Below the pieces are notes generated by a model. The model was not told where the DNA came from and did not search any database. It was given only the letters and a program-made list of their open reading frames with translations. The position numbers and the translations under genes were made by a program. This document shows, one piece after another, positions 1 to 17,032 of a stretch of DNA of 64,000 nucleotides. Position 1 is the first letter of the stretch; every line of letters starts with the position of its first letter. This DNA is from Adineta steineri (Eukaryota; Rotifera; Eurotatoria; Adinetida; Adinetidae). Location of the stretch: assembly GCA_905250115.1 (NCBI GenBank), contig CAJNOI010000085.1:125679-189678 (forward strand), read 5' to 3'.

Positions 1-2342
1 TCAGCTATGGGGACAACAGATTGCTGTTGATTGGGCCGAACCAGAAAATCAAGTAGATGAAGATGTTATGGCAAATGTAAAAATAAAATATTTTGTTTTG
101 CTCTTAAATTTTGTATCTGAATTTATATTTAGGTTCGAGTTCTTTATGTAAGAAATTTAATGATGACTACAACAGAAGAACAAATAAAAGAAGTTTTCGA
201 ACGATTTAAACCGAATTCAATTGAACGTGTAAAAAAATTAAAAGATTATGCATTTGTGCATTTTAAACAACGTGATGATGCTTTACATGCAATGAATCTT
301 ATGAATGGTAATTAAAATTTATTTGAAAAATTTTTATTTTTTCTTAATTTCGTTATATATCAGGTTGTGAATTGGATGGGTCCATTGTTGAAGTTACGTT
401 AGCAAAACCAGTTGATAAAAATCAATATTTTAGATTTACACGTGGTGTTAGTCCATCAGGATTAACAACAAATATACCAGTAGATATTATTTATAATTTC
501 TTCATATGAAAATAATAATATTTTTATTTATTTTAGTTCGCAATACCAGGAACTCTTGGTCCAGCTACTGCATTTGATTTCACTTCTATTCCATATTTAA
601 CAATTCCTACAACAAATACAGGACAAATATCAATGACTAATGGTACTACAATGATTCCTGTAGCTGTTAATCCTCTTCAACAAAAGTGAGATTTTCATAA
701 AATTAGAGAAAAACAAAAGCGATATTTCAAATCTTTCATTTCCTTTTTATAATGAATCTATAAGTAGGATTTATACAGTTAAAATAAGATTATTTACAAT
801 CGTTCTACTATCTTTTTCGAGAGATATTATGAAAAATAAAAAATTACAACGAGCATATCCGGTATAGGACTCTTCTTAATTTAATATCAGACTATTCTAG
901 AAATTTCGAATAAGAACAGTTTATTGCAATTTTTTGTAATATCCTAAATTAGGCTTTAAAAGTCAGTGAGATAATCATAAGTTAAATAGAAAAGTTCAGT
1001 AGTGTAAGTTTTCTCATACTAAGTTGTCACTGATGATATCAAGCAGAATCATTATTACGATAATACTATGTGTATGTGAAAGACTACGCAATTTATTATT
1101 CAGATAAAAAAATATCTTATAAAAATACTGAAATAATATTTAATAATTCTATTCATAGCTATTTTTCTTTTTTGAAATTATCGATTTTGATTATGTAATT
1201 ATCATAACTTATAATAAAATTTATTGATAGAAATGTTCGTAGGTGTGTAAATGCTACTGGTCGTTTAGCCACAAATGGAAATACAAGTCCACCATCATTA
1301 AATCGAAATACTCCAACAGGTGTTCTTTCATCATCATCTCGTCCAAGTCAACCATCACCAAATATAGTTCATCATCGTGGTGCTTATTATACAATTCTTC
1401 GTCCGACATCACGTCGAACTGATGTAGGTTTCTTGTTTTTCTATTAAACAAAAAAAAGAATACATGACGCGTGTATATCATTTTTTTATCTGATTTAAAT
1501 GCTCCGCATGGCTTAAATGATAATTTTTTTTTATAATTTTCGTCCTAGGAAAAATGTCTCGAAGATCTCTATAAAGAGACTTACGATGCGCTGTACAGCT
1601 CAGCTGCTAATACCACCGCTCCATCGATAATGATGATCGATCCCAATCAGCCTCAGTTTGTTTTACCAGAACAACAAACCCATCAGCATCAGCAGACAGA
1701 AGAGGTAATTTTCTTACCAGGATTTTCATTTTCTAAAATCTCTGAATAAAATTAAAAATTATTTTCAGTATCTTACAGCTGCTTGAGGAGTAAGATTATG
1801 GTTTGTTAATCTCAATCTTCTACTATATTCTATTTGTCAGATTCTAAAGATAAATTCTCTTATATAATTAATTTTTCTGCATGTTATTCTTCTGTTTATT
1901 TTGCTCAAAGTTGAGTTTAGCTGCACATTACCCTATACTATAAATAATTAGTTGGGTTTATTTATTTGATATTCTATTTATTTATTTTTTGTTCATTATA
2001 AAATAGATTCAATTTGCTCCTGCAGCATATGGTTTTCCTCCTGGAACACCTCTATTTCAACCAACTGCAATATTTCCTCATCAACTTCTAGCTGGACATC
2101 CATCTGGTGCTCAACCATTTCCTCAACAATCATTAGTCTTTGCAACAACTGATACAAATGGACAAACTCAACAATTTTTTCATGCTCATCCTCAACCAAA
2201 TTTTGCTTTTCCATTTTTTCTAACTCCACAATTAGCAACATCACAAAATCCAACATCTAACAATACTGAAACACAAGTTTTCAGTTATACAACACCAACA
2301 GTAACAGCTACGAATACGGATACTAATACTTATTCGGCTTAA
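1..2342 (+). CDS. A1CF/RBM47/RBM46-type RNA-binding protein, 5' end outside window
   Basis: Probable exons are <1-76, 133-307, 364-479, 537-685, 1243-1423, 1549-1704 and 2007-2342. The first exons read [14 protein letters not shown], then [20 protein letters not shown], an acidic linker and a third RRM with RNP motifs LYVRNL and DYAFVHF. They end in [16 protein letters not shown] and FRFTRG. That order is diagnostic of the A1CF/RBM47/RBM46 family and fits it better than hnRNP R/Q, which has WADP and a different linker. Family members bind AU-rich and U-rich RNA and act in editing, splicing and mRNA stability in nucleus and cytoplasm. The tail after the RRM is Pro/Gln/Thr-rich low complexity. 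RRM1 and RRM2 must lie upstream of the window. The intron at 686-1242 is long for this genome. Family is certain; the choice among the three vertebrate paralogues cannot be made from this part. Confidence 0.88.
1769..1789 (+). other. possible 21-nt alternative microexon carrying an in-frame stop
   Basis: Inside the last intron of the RNA-binding gene a good acceptor (attttcag) is followed by 21 bases and then a consensus donor (gtaaga). In the reading frame of the preceding exon it would encode YLTAA and then TGA. Inclusion would remove the whole Pro/Gln-rich tail; skipping gives the long protein. Splice signals are seen, use is inferred. Confidence 0.3.
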
Positions 2343-3804
2343 TTAACAAAACAAAAACTTTATATTTACATTTAATTCGTTTTCCTTCTTTTTGTTTTTT
2401 TGTATTTCATAAGAATGAGAGTAACAGAGGAAGAAAGAAAGAAAAAAAAGATAATATGGATATTTATGTTTCATCTATTATTTATACTTCTCTTTATTGT
2501 TGTTGTTGTTGTTGTTTTGTGTCTTTCCTTCTCTTTAAATATTGTCTTTTTTTATCCGGATTGTATTGACTACGGTCATTATGTGAGCTGTGCTGTTTTT
2601 TCTTTTGTACTAGGCAAAATATGTTCAACAAAACTGTCTGTTTTTGTTTAAAAAAAAATACTAGTATAAATAAAAATGAAGTTTCTAAAAAAATATGTGA
2701 TAAAAATATAATCGATCAACGTTGACTAAACTTATGGATCATTGATAATAATTGACATTACATATTAAGTTTATCAAAGATACTGCTAATTTAACTATCA
2801 AAATATCATTGATATTAATAGTATGGGTATCAATTAGTTTTATAGCTTCAGTCGATGATAGAAACCATAAAAAGAAGAAGAAGAAGTATTCACTTTCAAG
2901 TGTTTAAACTCTCTTATATAATTAATTATATTATATCTATATTTAGGTAAAGGTCAAAAGAATGAATAACTGTATCATGATACCTTAATTAACATATTTA
3001 TATATACACAGTACTATGCATATTTTTCATAAACGTAATATAATGGAAGTTTATTAAACTGAGAAAGGAGGCAACAAAAAAGAAAGAACATTATTCATTT
3101 GATATATTACATGAAAAGATTAATAAATGTCACCCGAGATATTTTTTATTTGGATATTCAGAGGACAAAAAAATAACGACAAAGAAGAAGAAGAAAATTG
3201 ACATAGCATATATAATATACCCAATCCACACGACAAATGTCAATAGTAAAAAAGATGGAAAGATGATTCAGGCTAATTTTTTGATTGTTATCATAATATA
3301 GAAAAATCATTTCTATTGAGTTTTTTTTTTCGAAACAAATATGATACTATTATCAATGTCGAAATGAAACTTCTTTTATTTCATCTTGTAGCTTTCTTCA
3401 AATGACAATAATATCCTACAACAAGCATTATTATTGATGTCAACATAATCACAGTCATAATAATAATATCCATTGCTATTCGCAAATAGTAGTAATAGTA
3501 CCAAGGTTTTCTCTTTTCTTAGCATTCTTTTCTATTCTTATTTTTCTATTTTGTACATGTAGTTTGATATCGCTATGCTTGCTTACATGCATGTGAGAGC
3601 AAAAGAAAAAGACGAAGATATTTCTTGTCTTTCTGTGCAATCAACAAGAGAGAATTGCTATCGTTTGTGTGCTAGTCTAAATGCATCCTGTTTTTTTTGG
3701 CTCTATTCCTAGCAATGAGAAAACGAGATAGCGTATTCTGAGTAGAGACATATACTAACATAATAACAACTGATGAAAATTGTCGTTGTTAGTTTAAATA
3801 CGAG
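2343..3804. other. non-coding: 3' UTR and intergenic sequence
   Basis: AT-rich sequence between two genes on the same strand. An AATAAA-like signal near 2668 could end the upstream transcript. The open frame at 2400-2651 is low complexity and has no coding character. The last few hundred bases probably hold the first kinase promoter, but no specific site is recognisable. Confidence 0.5.
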
Positions 3805-8402
<4,598 letters not shown>

Positions 8403-8575
8403 AAATACCACGACTCAACTTACTTCATTTTGTTTTTTTTTCTATTCTATTATTTTACATAATATTTTTTTGTTTGAGTCGCGTGTCTTTCACAAATAAA
8501 CATCGCTTTTCTTTTTTGTTTTTGTTTTTTTTTATAATTTTTTTATTTTTATTTTTTCGCTGTTGTTACCTGTGG

Positions 8576-8740
8576 TTCGATTCAATTTGTTCGCCCAGAG
8601 AATAAAGCGTGTGTATGTCAACATGAGAGTTCAATGTTTATGTGTACATTATTTTTTTTTATTATTATTATTATTATAATTACTTCTGCTATAAGAAAAA
8701 AAAAATACGTGAGAGACAATTTTTAAATTAATTTTAATTT
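8576..8740. repeat. direct repeat, copy 1 of MLCK-3'/amidase-3' duplication
   Basis: Starts with ttcgattcaatttgttcgcc and continues through aagcgtgtgtatgtca to the poly-A/T stretch. The same sequence recurs with few changes at 11043-11185. In both copies it leads into amidase 3' sequence, so both are ends of one duplicated block. Confidence 0.85.
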
Positions 8741-8756
8741 TCTTCAAAAAGAAATT

Positions 8757-9206
8757 GAATACCTGTTCAAATCCATAAGCAATACGTAAAAGCATTGATT
8801 CTGACCATGCAATTCCTGCAAATATTAAACCATATGGTTCATCATTTGATTTATTAAAACCTAATTAATGAATAACCACAACATCAGGTATGATAAGTCT
8901 ATTTAATTTATATTGAGTTAATCTATAACAAACAAGAATTATTTTTATAGAATAAAGTTTGAAATATATATATTTGTTGTTATTCAAATAGATGTCATAA
9001 CTCAATACGATGAGAATGAGTATTTTTGGGTAGTTCTATGCACAATTGTGTATCATTTTGATGACGAATAATTTCTATTTGTTGTGTTGCTTTATCTCGA
9101 CTATCAACACCTTGCATTACTTCGATCTAATGAAAAGAAAATATTTTTCCTCTAATTAATCATAAGATAAACTAATTCAATCCTATTCCAAGTTAAAGAG
9201 TAGATT
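8757..9206 (-). pseudogene. truncated relic of the adjacent amidase gene
   Basis: Matches the intact amidase gene in two blocks: the last coding exon (11270-11490 part) and the exon around 12190-12340, including the CTATCAACACCTTG stretch. The middle exon (11695-12082) is missing, and there are internal deletions, for example in the segment that would encode the [10 protein letters not shown] region, plus in-frame stops. Same orientation as the functional gene. It arose by duplication of the local 3' ends followed by deletion, and no product is expected. Confidence 0.85.
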
Positions 9207-11042
9207 TCTAATTTGAGTTAGAATATATAAATGGACATAGTGAAAAAATTAAATCTGCTATATTTTTGTCGGAATAAATTTAGTTTTTAATTGACTTCTA
9301 TAAGAACAACTAATAAACTAAAGGAATCTAGACTCTTCTTTTCCTCTTACCAAAGAGAGAGACAAACAGTATTTCTTGAGTTATGGATTATTATAGTTGC
9401 TGGCACCTTTAAATGTCATTTTTCATTGGAAACGACTTGTCATCGATGTCTAATAAAATAGTTTTAGACTTAATAGAATCCATGTCAAACTTTTCTACAC
9501 ATACATTTTTCTTTAAAATATACATAAACCTAATACAGTTATCTATTGATGTTTGGTATATCATTAGTTAGTCCGTAGTATCATCACAAAACAATGGAGA
9601 GTCAAGTATTTAAGAGACGTTTTGTAAAATATGATTCGTTATATTGCTCGAAATGTAAATATAACAAATATTATGATTGATTAAGAAAAATAATTTGCTG
9701 TCTTATTATTTGATCTCTATTTTTTTAACAACTGTTGCTTCTAATAGTAATAGTGTATTAGTTTCTGATCTTCGTTATTTTGAACAAGTATTTATTGATG
9801 ATATTAAATCATAGATTAAAAACAATTCGTCATGAATTACCGTATAATATTGATTCAAAGCTCCTTAATCGTCTGAAAAACTTCTTAATAGATTTATCAT
9901 GCAAAAGACACATTTTTATTGAATGTCTTTGATTATTTATTTGTTTATTTATTTAATGAAAGTGTATCTGTTGGTTGTTCCCATCAAATAACATTAGACA
10001 TAGATATGTTACAATAGTATATATGTATTTTTTTTCTGTTGATCATTAGCTTCGAATTATTTATTCTTAAGTGTAAGTAAATGTCTTCATATGTTTTTCC
10101 AGTTGTTTCATATATTAATTGATAAACTTTACTGATTTTTCCATCAAACAAGAATGTTTCCCTTATAATAATATGTATCTAATAAAATAGATTTAATTCT
10201 TGAGATCAATGTTAATTAAATCTTTAAGATGAAATAACTAGATGATTTTTCTTGAAAATTTCTTTCTTTTTTTATTCTTATGTTGTGAAATATTTGATAA
10301 TGACTAATAAATATTAAATATATTTCTCATTGAAGATTATTTTTAAACGAAGAATCGAATGAGATTTATTCAACGTAAAGGAAAAAAATAACAACATAGA
10401 AATAAATGTTTTTATAAGTATTGCATTTTGTAGAATTTGAATAAGTTTGATGATATATTTACTCTTAGTGAGAAAATAAACAAAATGACACAATAATTAA
10501 AATAATGAAGAAGTCCAATGAAATTTTGATGTAATTGAGGTATATACTGTTACTTCTGTTTAATCCTCTCGTTGCCTTTGTGGTTGGAATGAAATAAAAG
10601 AGAAAGATAAAATCAATGTGTAAAGGATACTGTCTGCATCAATTAATCGTCTTCCGAATAGCATAAAAGTGCGTATATGTCATATATTTTCGTATTTACG
10701 TACTATTTCACGGTAATTAAAATTATATCATTTATATTTACTATAATTCATTAGAAAGATATCTTTTATATTGAAACTTTTGTTCTCTTAACAAACATTG
10801 TAATTATATGAGTAGCGATTGATGATATGTATCAAAATTATCAGATTCATCTAATGAAAATACATAATATATTTTAATCAATCGAAGCTTCGTATCATTC
10901 GCAGGAAGACAGATTCTGAGCTTGAGTAATTTTAAGTCAATTGAGTGATTTCGTATTGTTAAAGATGTAAGGATGTTAATTTTGTATTGAACTATAGGTA
11001 TTGGTTAAGGGTTCGTATTTAAATGATCATTATTTTATTATA
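9207..11042. other. non-coding sequence between duplicated blocks
   Basis: AT-rich and without a supportable gene. Two short stretches near 9735-9930 look faintly protein-like in neighbouring frames (for example VLVSDLRYFEQVFIDDI and ELPYNIDSKLLNRLKNFL). They have no usable splice context and no recognised family, so they may be a decayed exon. Confidence 0.4.
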
Positions 11043-11185
11043 ATTCGATTCAATTTGTTCGCCCAGAGAATGAAGCGTGTGTATGTCAATACAAGAGTTC
11101 AGTATTTATGTATACATTATTTTTTATTATTATTATTTGCTATAAGAAAAAAAAAATACGTGAAAGACAATTTTTAAATTAATTT
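11043..11185. repeat. direct repeat, copy 2 of MLCK-3'/amidase-3' duplication
   Basis: Near-identical to 8576-8740 and in the same orientation. It overlaps the last few bases of the intact amidase gene, showing that the duplicated block spanned the convergent 3' ends of kinase and amidase. Confidence 0.85.
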
Positions 11186-13295
11186 TAATTTTTTTAAAAA
11201 TTCGATTATTTTAAAAAGAAGTTGAAGAATATATCCATATTGTTCGGCATATTTTGGTCGAACAGTATTTCGTACAGAAAATGCTTGTTCAAATCCATGA
11301 GCTATACGTAAAAGCATTGATTCTGACCATGCAGTTCCTGCAAACATTAATCCATAGGGTTCATCATTTGATTTATTAAAACCTAATGGAACAACAATTA
11401 ATGGATAACCAGCAAATGAAGCAAATACAGTAATTTCATGTGTAACATCAGGTATGATAAGTCCATCTAATTTATGTTGAGCTAATCTATAATAAAAACA
11501 AGAATAATTCATCCAGAACATGATTCAACTCTTTTAACACGAAATTAAACAAAAGTGTTAGCTAATTAGACGTCATAACTCAATAAGATGAGAATGAATA
11601 TTTTCAGATAGTTCTGCTCCTGGTTTTATAATAATAGTCAAGTAGACAATCATAATATCGTTTAAATTCATGTTTCACAAAATAATTTACTTACATAGCA
11701 TCAATTCCATCTCGTCCACCTATTAATCGAGTTTTATTATATAGTTTTATATAATCATTAGTAGTCATATTTGTTTTATTTTCAATAGAAATAAATACAT
11801 TTTGATTTGGAGAATATTCCGGATGAAATTCTTTATCAGCATGTTCAATATTAAATTTAATAATATCTTTTACAGATCGTATTGTAGTATTTTTCAGTTC
11901 TGATAAATAATTTATAATATCATCACGAAAATTATAAGATGCAAGAGATTGTAAATCATCTGTTATAGTATCATCATCAGAAATAGTGATATTAACTGGA
12001 TCAATAATAGATGCCCCATGAATACTCATTAATTTGATAGCTTCATTCACTCTATTTTGTCTTTCATCAGTTATATTAATTCCTATAATATAATATTAGA
12101 GTTTTATGCAATTGGAATTAATTCAAACTTACCTTCACGTATAACACCTAATCGAAGATCTCTAAGTCCTTCTATACCAAGTAGAAATTGTGTATAATTT
12201 TGATGACGAATAATTCCTTGTTGTTGTGTTGCATTATCTCGGCTATCAACACCTTGTATGACTTCTATGTAATGAAAAAGCAAAATATTTCTTTTGTAAT
12301 TAATCATACGAGAAAATAATTTAATCTTATACCAAGTAGAAGAGCAACATCTTCAACAGTTCTACCTAGAGGTCCAACTGTATCATGATCATGTGAGATT
12401 GGAATAACACCTGAACGTGATGTTAAACCAACAGTTGGTTTAAGACCAACAATATTTGCACGACTTGCAGGTGAAACAATACTACCAGCAGTTTCCGTTC
12501 CTATAGCTGCTGCACATAAGCCAGCACTTGTAGCAACAGCTGAGCCACTACTACTTCCATATGGATCACCATTAGCAACATAAGCTGAACTATAACAATC
12601 TTGAATATTTTTTATTTATGCTTATTAAAAATAATTTACTTAGTTAAACCACCACGTGCAGACCAACCTGCTCTTGTTACATTTTCTGATTTAAAATTAC
12701 TCCATTCTGATAATGATGCTTTACCAAGAATAATTGCACCTGCTTTTCGTAATTGTTGAACAACAAATGCATCTCGTGGTACACGTGAACCAAACAATGC
12801 TAAACTACCAGCTGTTGTTTCCATTTTATCATATGTTGCAATATTATCTTTGATAAGAATAGGTATTCCATGTAGAATTGATCTTGAACCATTTATATGT
12901 CGTTCTTGATCAAGTGCATTTGCAATTTCAAGTGCATCAGGATTAGTTTCAGTAACTGCATGAAGTGGATGAGAGCCTTGTCGATTAACAGCATCAATAC
13001 GAGATAAATACCAACGAACAAGATCAGATGATGAATAACGACAAGCTGATAAATCTTCTGCTAATGTTTTAATATCTACTGTTATTGGATCTATTAAAGG
13101 AATAGGAGAATAAGTTGAACATGATGATTGAAAGATTTGTGAAGAATTTATTGATATACGTATAGAATCTAAAATATATAATAAGTGGAATATTTCTTAT
13201 TATATTTTTCTTGACTTACTTAATATAGTATAACTATTTGTCGTTTTGAATAAGATGACATTAAATATTAACAACAATACATTAATATTATACAT
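11174..13295 (-). CDS. secreted amidase-signature family hydrolase (564 aa)
   Basis: Exons, 5' to 3' on the minus strand: 13295-13220, 13168-12640, 12589-12333, 12264-12133, 12082-11695 and 11486-11174. A signal peptide (residues ~1-20, [16 protein letters not shown]) precedes the amidase fold. Catalytic residues of the Ser-cisSer-Lys triad are visible: K132 in GIPILIKDN, the GSSSGSA loop (213-219) and S238 in [12 protein letters not shown]. The C-terminal part has [11 protein letters not shown] and [13 protein letters not shown]. Such enzymes hydrolyse amide bonds; the substrate cannot be read from sequence. The motif wording resembles bacterial, fungal and plant amidases more than animal FAAH, which suggests but does not prove transfer, with five introns gained since. 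Its 3' end is partly duplicated downstream as a pseudogene. Confidence 0.9.
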
Positions 13296-13837
13296 TTAAA
13301 GCTGTTTATCTGTATCTCTGATGATAAAGTAACAATCCTTATTTACATTTATAACTTAGACATGATCCATATAATATCGATGGTATCGTTTCTTTTTCGT
13401 CTGATACGATTACAACGTTTCACATGTTACAGTATAGTCCTACATTCTTTTCCCGTTCTTTTCATACAAATTAGTCATATGTATATGAATTTTAACGAAT
13501 AAAACTCTTTTCATATTCATTTATAATTTGTAGCAGTTTATTTTGACTTATTTATACGAAGAATTAGTTTTCTCCAGTTAAATTTAGTTTGATTTTACTA
13601 TTTTATTTCTTTAATTATTTAATCAAAATTATACTAAAATATCGCATGTTATCTATTCATTCGAAGAATACAAGGACAATTTTTTTATTTAATTCAATAA
13701 ATTAAATAGATTTGTGAAAATTAGAATATAAATGATATAATCTATGTATTATAAAAAAAGAAAATGATGTTTTCTACTAGAATATCTAATACATGAATAA
13801 TTACAATACAAAAAACTAATAATAAAATCTATTTTTT
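13296..13837. other. non-coding spacer between amidase and AGXT2
   Basis: AT-rich spacer between two genes on the same strand. It should hold the AGXT2 3' UTR and the amidase promoter. No specific site is recognisable. Confidence 0.5.
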
Positions 13838-15680
13838 TTAAAGTTCTTTTCGAATAGCATCTTCTAGAACATCCATAGCAAAATTAGCATCTTCCATTGT
13901 AATACACATTGGTGGTTTTATACGAAAAACATTTCCAGAATTACCACCTTTTCCTAATAATAATCCATTTTCTCGACAACGATCTAATATTGCATTCATT
14001 TTTGCTATTGGAAATGGTTTACGTGATTCCTATGAAAAAAAACAAAAAGAAAAATATGATATATTTCTATTCTTTTCTCTTATTGTTTTACTTTATCTGT
14101 AACCATTTCCATTCCAATAAGTAAACCTTTGCCACGAACATCACCAACAACATCAGGTAATTGATCACGAAGTTTTGCTAAACGTTGTAAAATATGTGTA
14201 CCAACTTTCAGAGTATTTTCTTGTAATTTTTCTTCTTTTATAACATCAAGTACAGCTGATGCAACAGCACAACCAATAGGATTTCCACCATATGTATTAA
14301 AATAATTTCCAATAGTTTTAGCTATTTCAGGTCGAGTTACAATAGCTGCAAATGGAAATCCATTTGCTATTGATTTAGCCATAACCACTAAAGAAAAATA
14401 ACATATATATATTTAAAAAAAGAATGTCTCATTGCTTACCAATATCAGGTTTAGCTCCATGTGCTTGATAACCCCAGAAATGAGTTCCTGTACGACCAAA
14501 TCCAGTTTGAACCTAATTTAAATAAATAAAATATTCATAAAATAAAAATTTTCTTTTGAAACAAACTTCATCTGCAATATATAATCCACCATTTTGTTGT
14601 ACAAGTTCTGTTGCTCGTTTAACATAGGTTTTTGGAAATTGAACTGAACCACCATATCCCTATTTAATCATATTAGATTTTTCAAAAGTACATTATATAT
14701 GCATATGTATAAACCTGAATTGATTCAATCCACATTCCAGCTACTTTCTTTTTCGAAACTTCATGGCTAAGTAATTCATCTAGTTGTTCAATATATTTAT
14801 CTGATGCTTGGCATTGATCTTTTTCACAATTACATGAACGAGTCGTTTGAACAGGAGAATCTCGACAATGTCGACCACCCCATATACCACGATATGGATC
14901 AGGATTCATAGCAACACGACTTCCAGTTAGATACGGTCGTTTAAATCTAATATTTCAAAATTTAATAAAGAACAAAACTAAGTTTAATAAATACCCTGCA
15001 ATATTTGTTAAACATAAAGTTGATTGAAGAACACCATGATAAGAATTTCTATTTACAAAAAAAATATATTCAATATATATACATATTAATTGAATTATTT
15101 TACCTTAATGAAATAACTTCAGTCTGTTTTGTATATTCTTTTGCTAAATGTAATGCTAAATCATTTGCTTCTGATCCACTGTTTACAAATAAACACACCT
15201 GAAAGAAGAAAAAAAAAAGAGTTTGTTATTTTCTTTATCTTATTTCGTTGCATTATTATTTTCTCACTGATAAACCTGTATCATCTTTAAAATGTTCTAA
15301 TAGTTTTTCTGCATAATCTCGTACAGTATCTTGTAAATAATATGTTGATAAATGCCAATATTTATTCATTTGTTTTGTTGCTGCATCGATCAATTTTGGA
15401 TGACAATGACCAACACCAACAGTAACAATACCAGCAAAAAAATCTAAATAACGTTTTCCAGCTGTATCATAGATATACTGACGTTCAGCACGAGCAACAT
15501 GTAAATGATCTTTATATTGAAGAAATGGAAATGAAAGATGTTGTGAAAAAAATTCACCAATTGATTTCTTATTTGTTGATGTACTTCGAATTATCTAAAG
15601 AAAAAAAACCGATCTATTTAATAAATAATTTTATTTGTAAATACTTGTTTTGACGTTGTATGAAGTGAGCGAAGCAACAT
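13838..15680 (-). CDS. AGXT2: alanine-glyoxylate aminotransferase 2, mitochondrial, PLP-dependent (465 aa)
   Basis: Exons on the minus strand: 15680-15645, 15594-15268, 15198-15104, 15048-14995, 14946-14715, 14659-14567, 14512-14440, 14387-14092 and 14029-13838. It is a class III aminotransferase. The Arg/Ser/Thr-rich start ([11 protein letters not shown]) fits a mitochondrial presequence. Visible motifs are [23 protein letters not shown], the cysteine-rich insert [18 protein letters not shown] typical of AGXT2, IADEVQTGFGR (PLP aspartate D278) and [11 protein letters not shown] with Schiff-base lysine K308. Family role: transamination of glyoxylate with alanine and breakdown of beta-aminoisobutyrate and dimethylarginine. 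The insert separates it from ETNPPL and ornithine aminotransferase. Slightly shorter than the human protein (514), mainly at the N terminus. Confidence 0.94.
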
Positions 15681-17032
15681 TTTCTTTATCGATGTAAGTA
15701 TTTTAATGGAGTATGTAAAGGTATTTTATTCTCGCAAAATAAAGAAAAAAAAAGATAAGACAACGTGTGTCATATGAGAAGCATCAATAGCAAATGATGT
15801 TACGTTTTACTTCGATATATATGAACTCTTATTCATAGATTAATCTTACTTGCTATCTATATGTTTAATTATTTGTAAACATGTGATAAGAAACAGTACA
15901 TAACTGTAACAAAAAAATACTTTCTCCAAAATTTTAATTCCTACTGTATTGTATGATAGAATATTTTAAACGACTAAACACATTAGACTGTTGATTGTAT
16001 TTCGGCTAGAAAGTTATAATATAGCTTTTATCTTATGTTTGTGTGAAAAGATAAAAATAAAAAACAAAACAACAATGATTTGAAGAACTTATCAAAAATA
16101 TAAAACTAATGTTATCGTGCGCATATTCTCAACAAGCAAATTAAAGGTTAAACTGATCTTTCGGGATATTTCATTTGTTAGAATATTTTGTCTTTTGTTT
16201 AAGTAGGTTAACGTACTGCAGACCTTATGATGAAAAAGATAATCAACAATACATGATTATTATTAGTTTATTTCTTTTCATTTTGATAAGTAAATAAATC
16301 ATACTATCTTTTCTAAAAACATGAAACACATGTATATCAATCTGACGTTATATTAAGATAATTTTAACTATGAGCCAAAATATATATACGCAGTATAGTG
16401 AAAATCTTTTTTGCCTGGAATATCGATTGTCATTGATATATATTTTCAATAGTAAACGCTAAAAATCCAGATAAAAATAGACGGATATTGTTAGTAATGG
16501 AAGTGATAGAAAATTATTATGGTTCTTTTACTAAACTTGCTTTATTTTATAACAATTTTTATTTACATCATCAAAATCTTTTTGATTATAATCTACACTA
16601 TTAATTCGAATATCCTTCTCATTTATTGTCAATTTCTCTCAACATCCATATCATTCTCGTTTATTATATTATCCTTGATGCTTCATCTTTATCATTTGTT
16701 TATTTGATACTCAAATGGTTCATTTGATATAGTACGTTTATTTTCAGTGTATATTGAGATCAAATACATATATTTTGAATTACATCAGATTTTCAAGTAT
16801 TTCATTGTCTGATTTTGTAGCTTTCAGAATAATTTTGATTATCGATGGACACAAAAAATCACTGTAGTGGATAATACTTTCGTTAAAAGAGTAAACATAG
16901 TTTGTATTGATTCAAGATAAGCAAGAAGAGTTTATATCATTCAAAACAAATGAATTCAAGAGTTTTATAAAAAGAAAAGAAAAAAAAACAGAACAAAAAA
17001 TAAATCACTGTATTTTATCTCAATCATCATTC
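15681..17032. other. non-coding intergenic sequence
   Basis: AT-rich, no coding signal. The open frame at 16519-16707 is Ile/Leu low complexity. It presumably includes the AGXT2 promoter and the 3' UTR of the next gene. Confidence 0.5.

Noticed and set aside
1-307. hnRNP R/Q (SYNCRIP) as identity of the first gene
   Set aside because: IAVDWAEPE, the acidic VDEDVM linker and LAKPVDK with FRFTRG match A1CF/RBM47 and not the FAKPPDQKR region of hnRNP R/Q.
9735-9930. Two short protein-like stretches downstream of MLCK
   Set aside because: Frames are interrupted, no family is recognised and no splice sites connect them; kept only as a remark on possible decayed exons.
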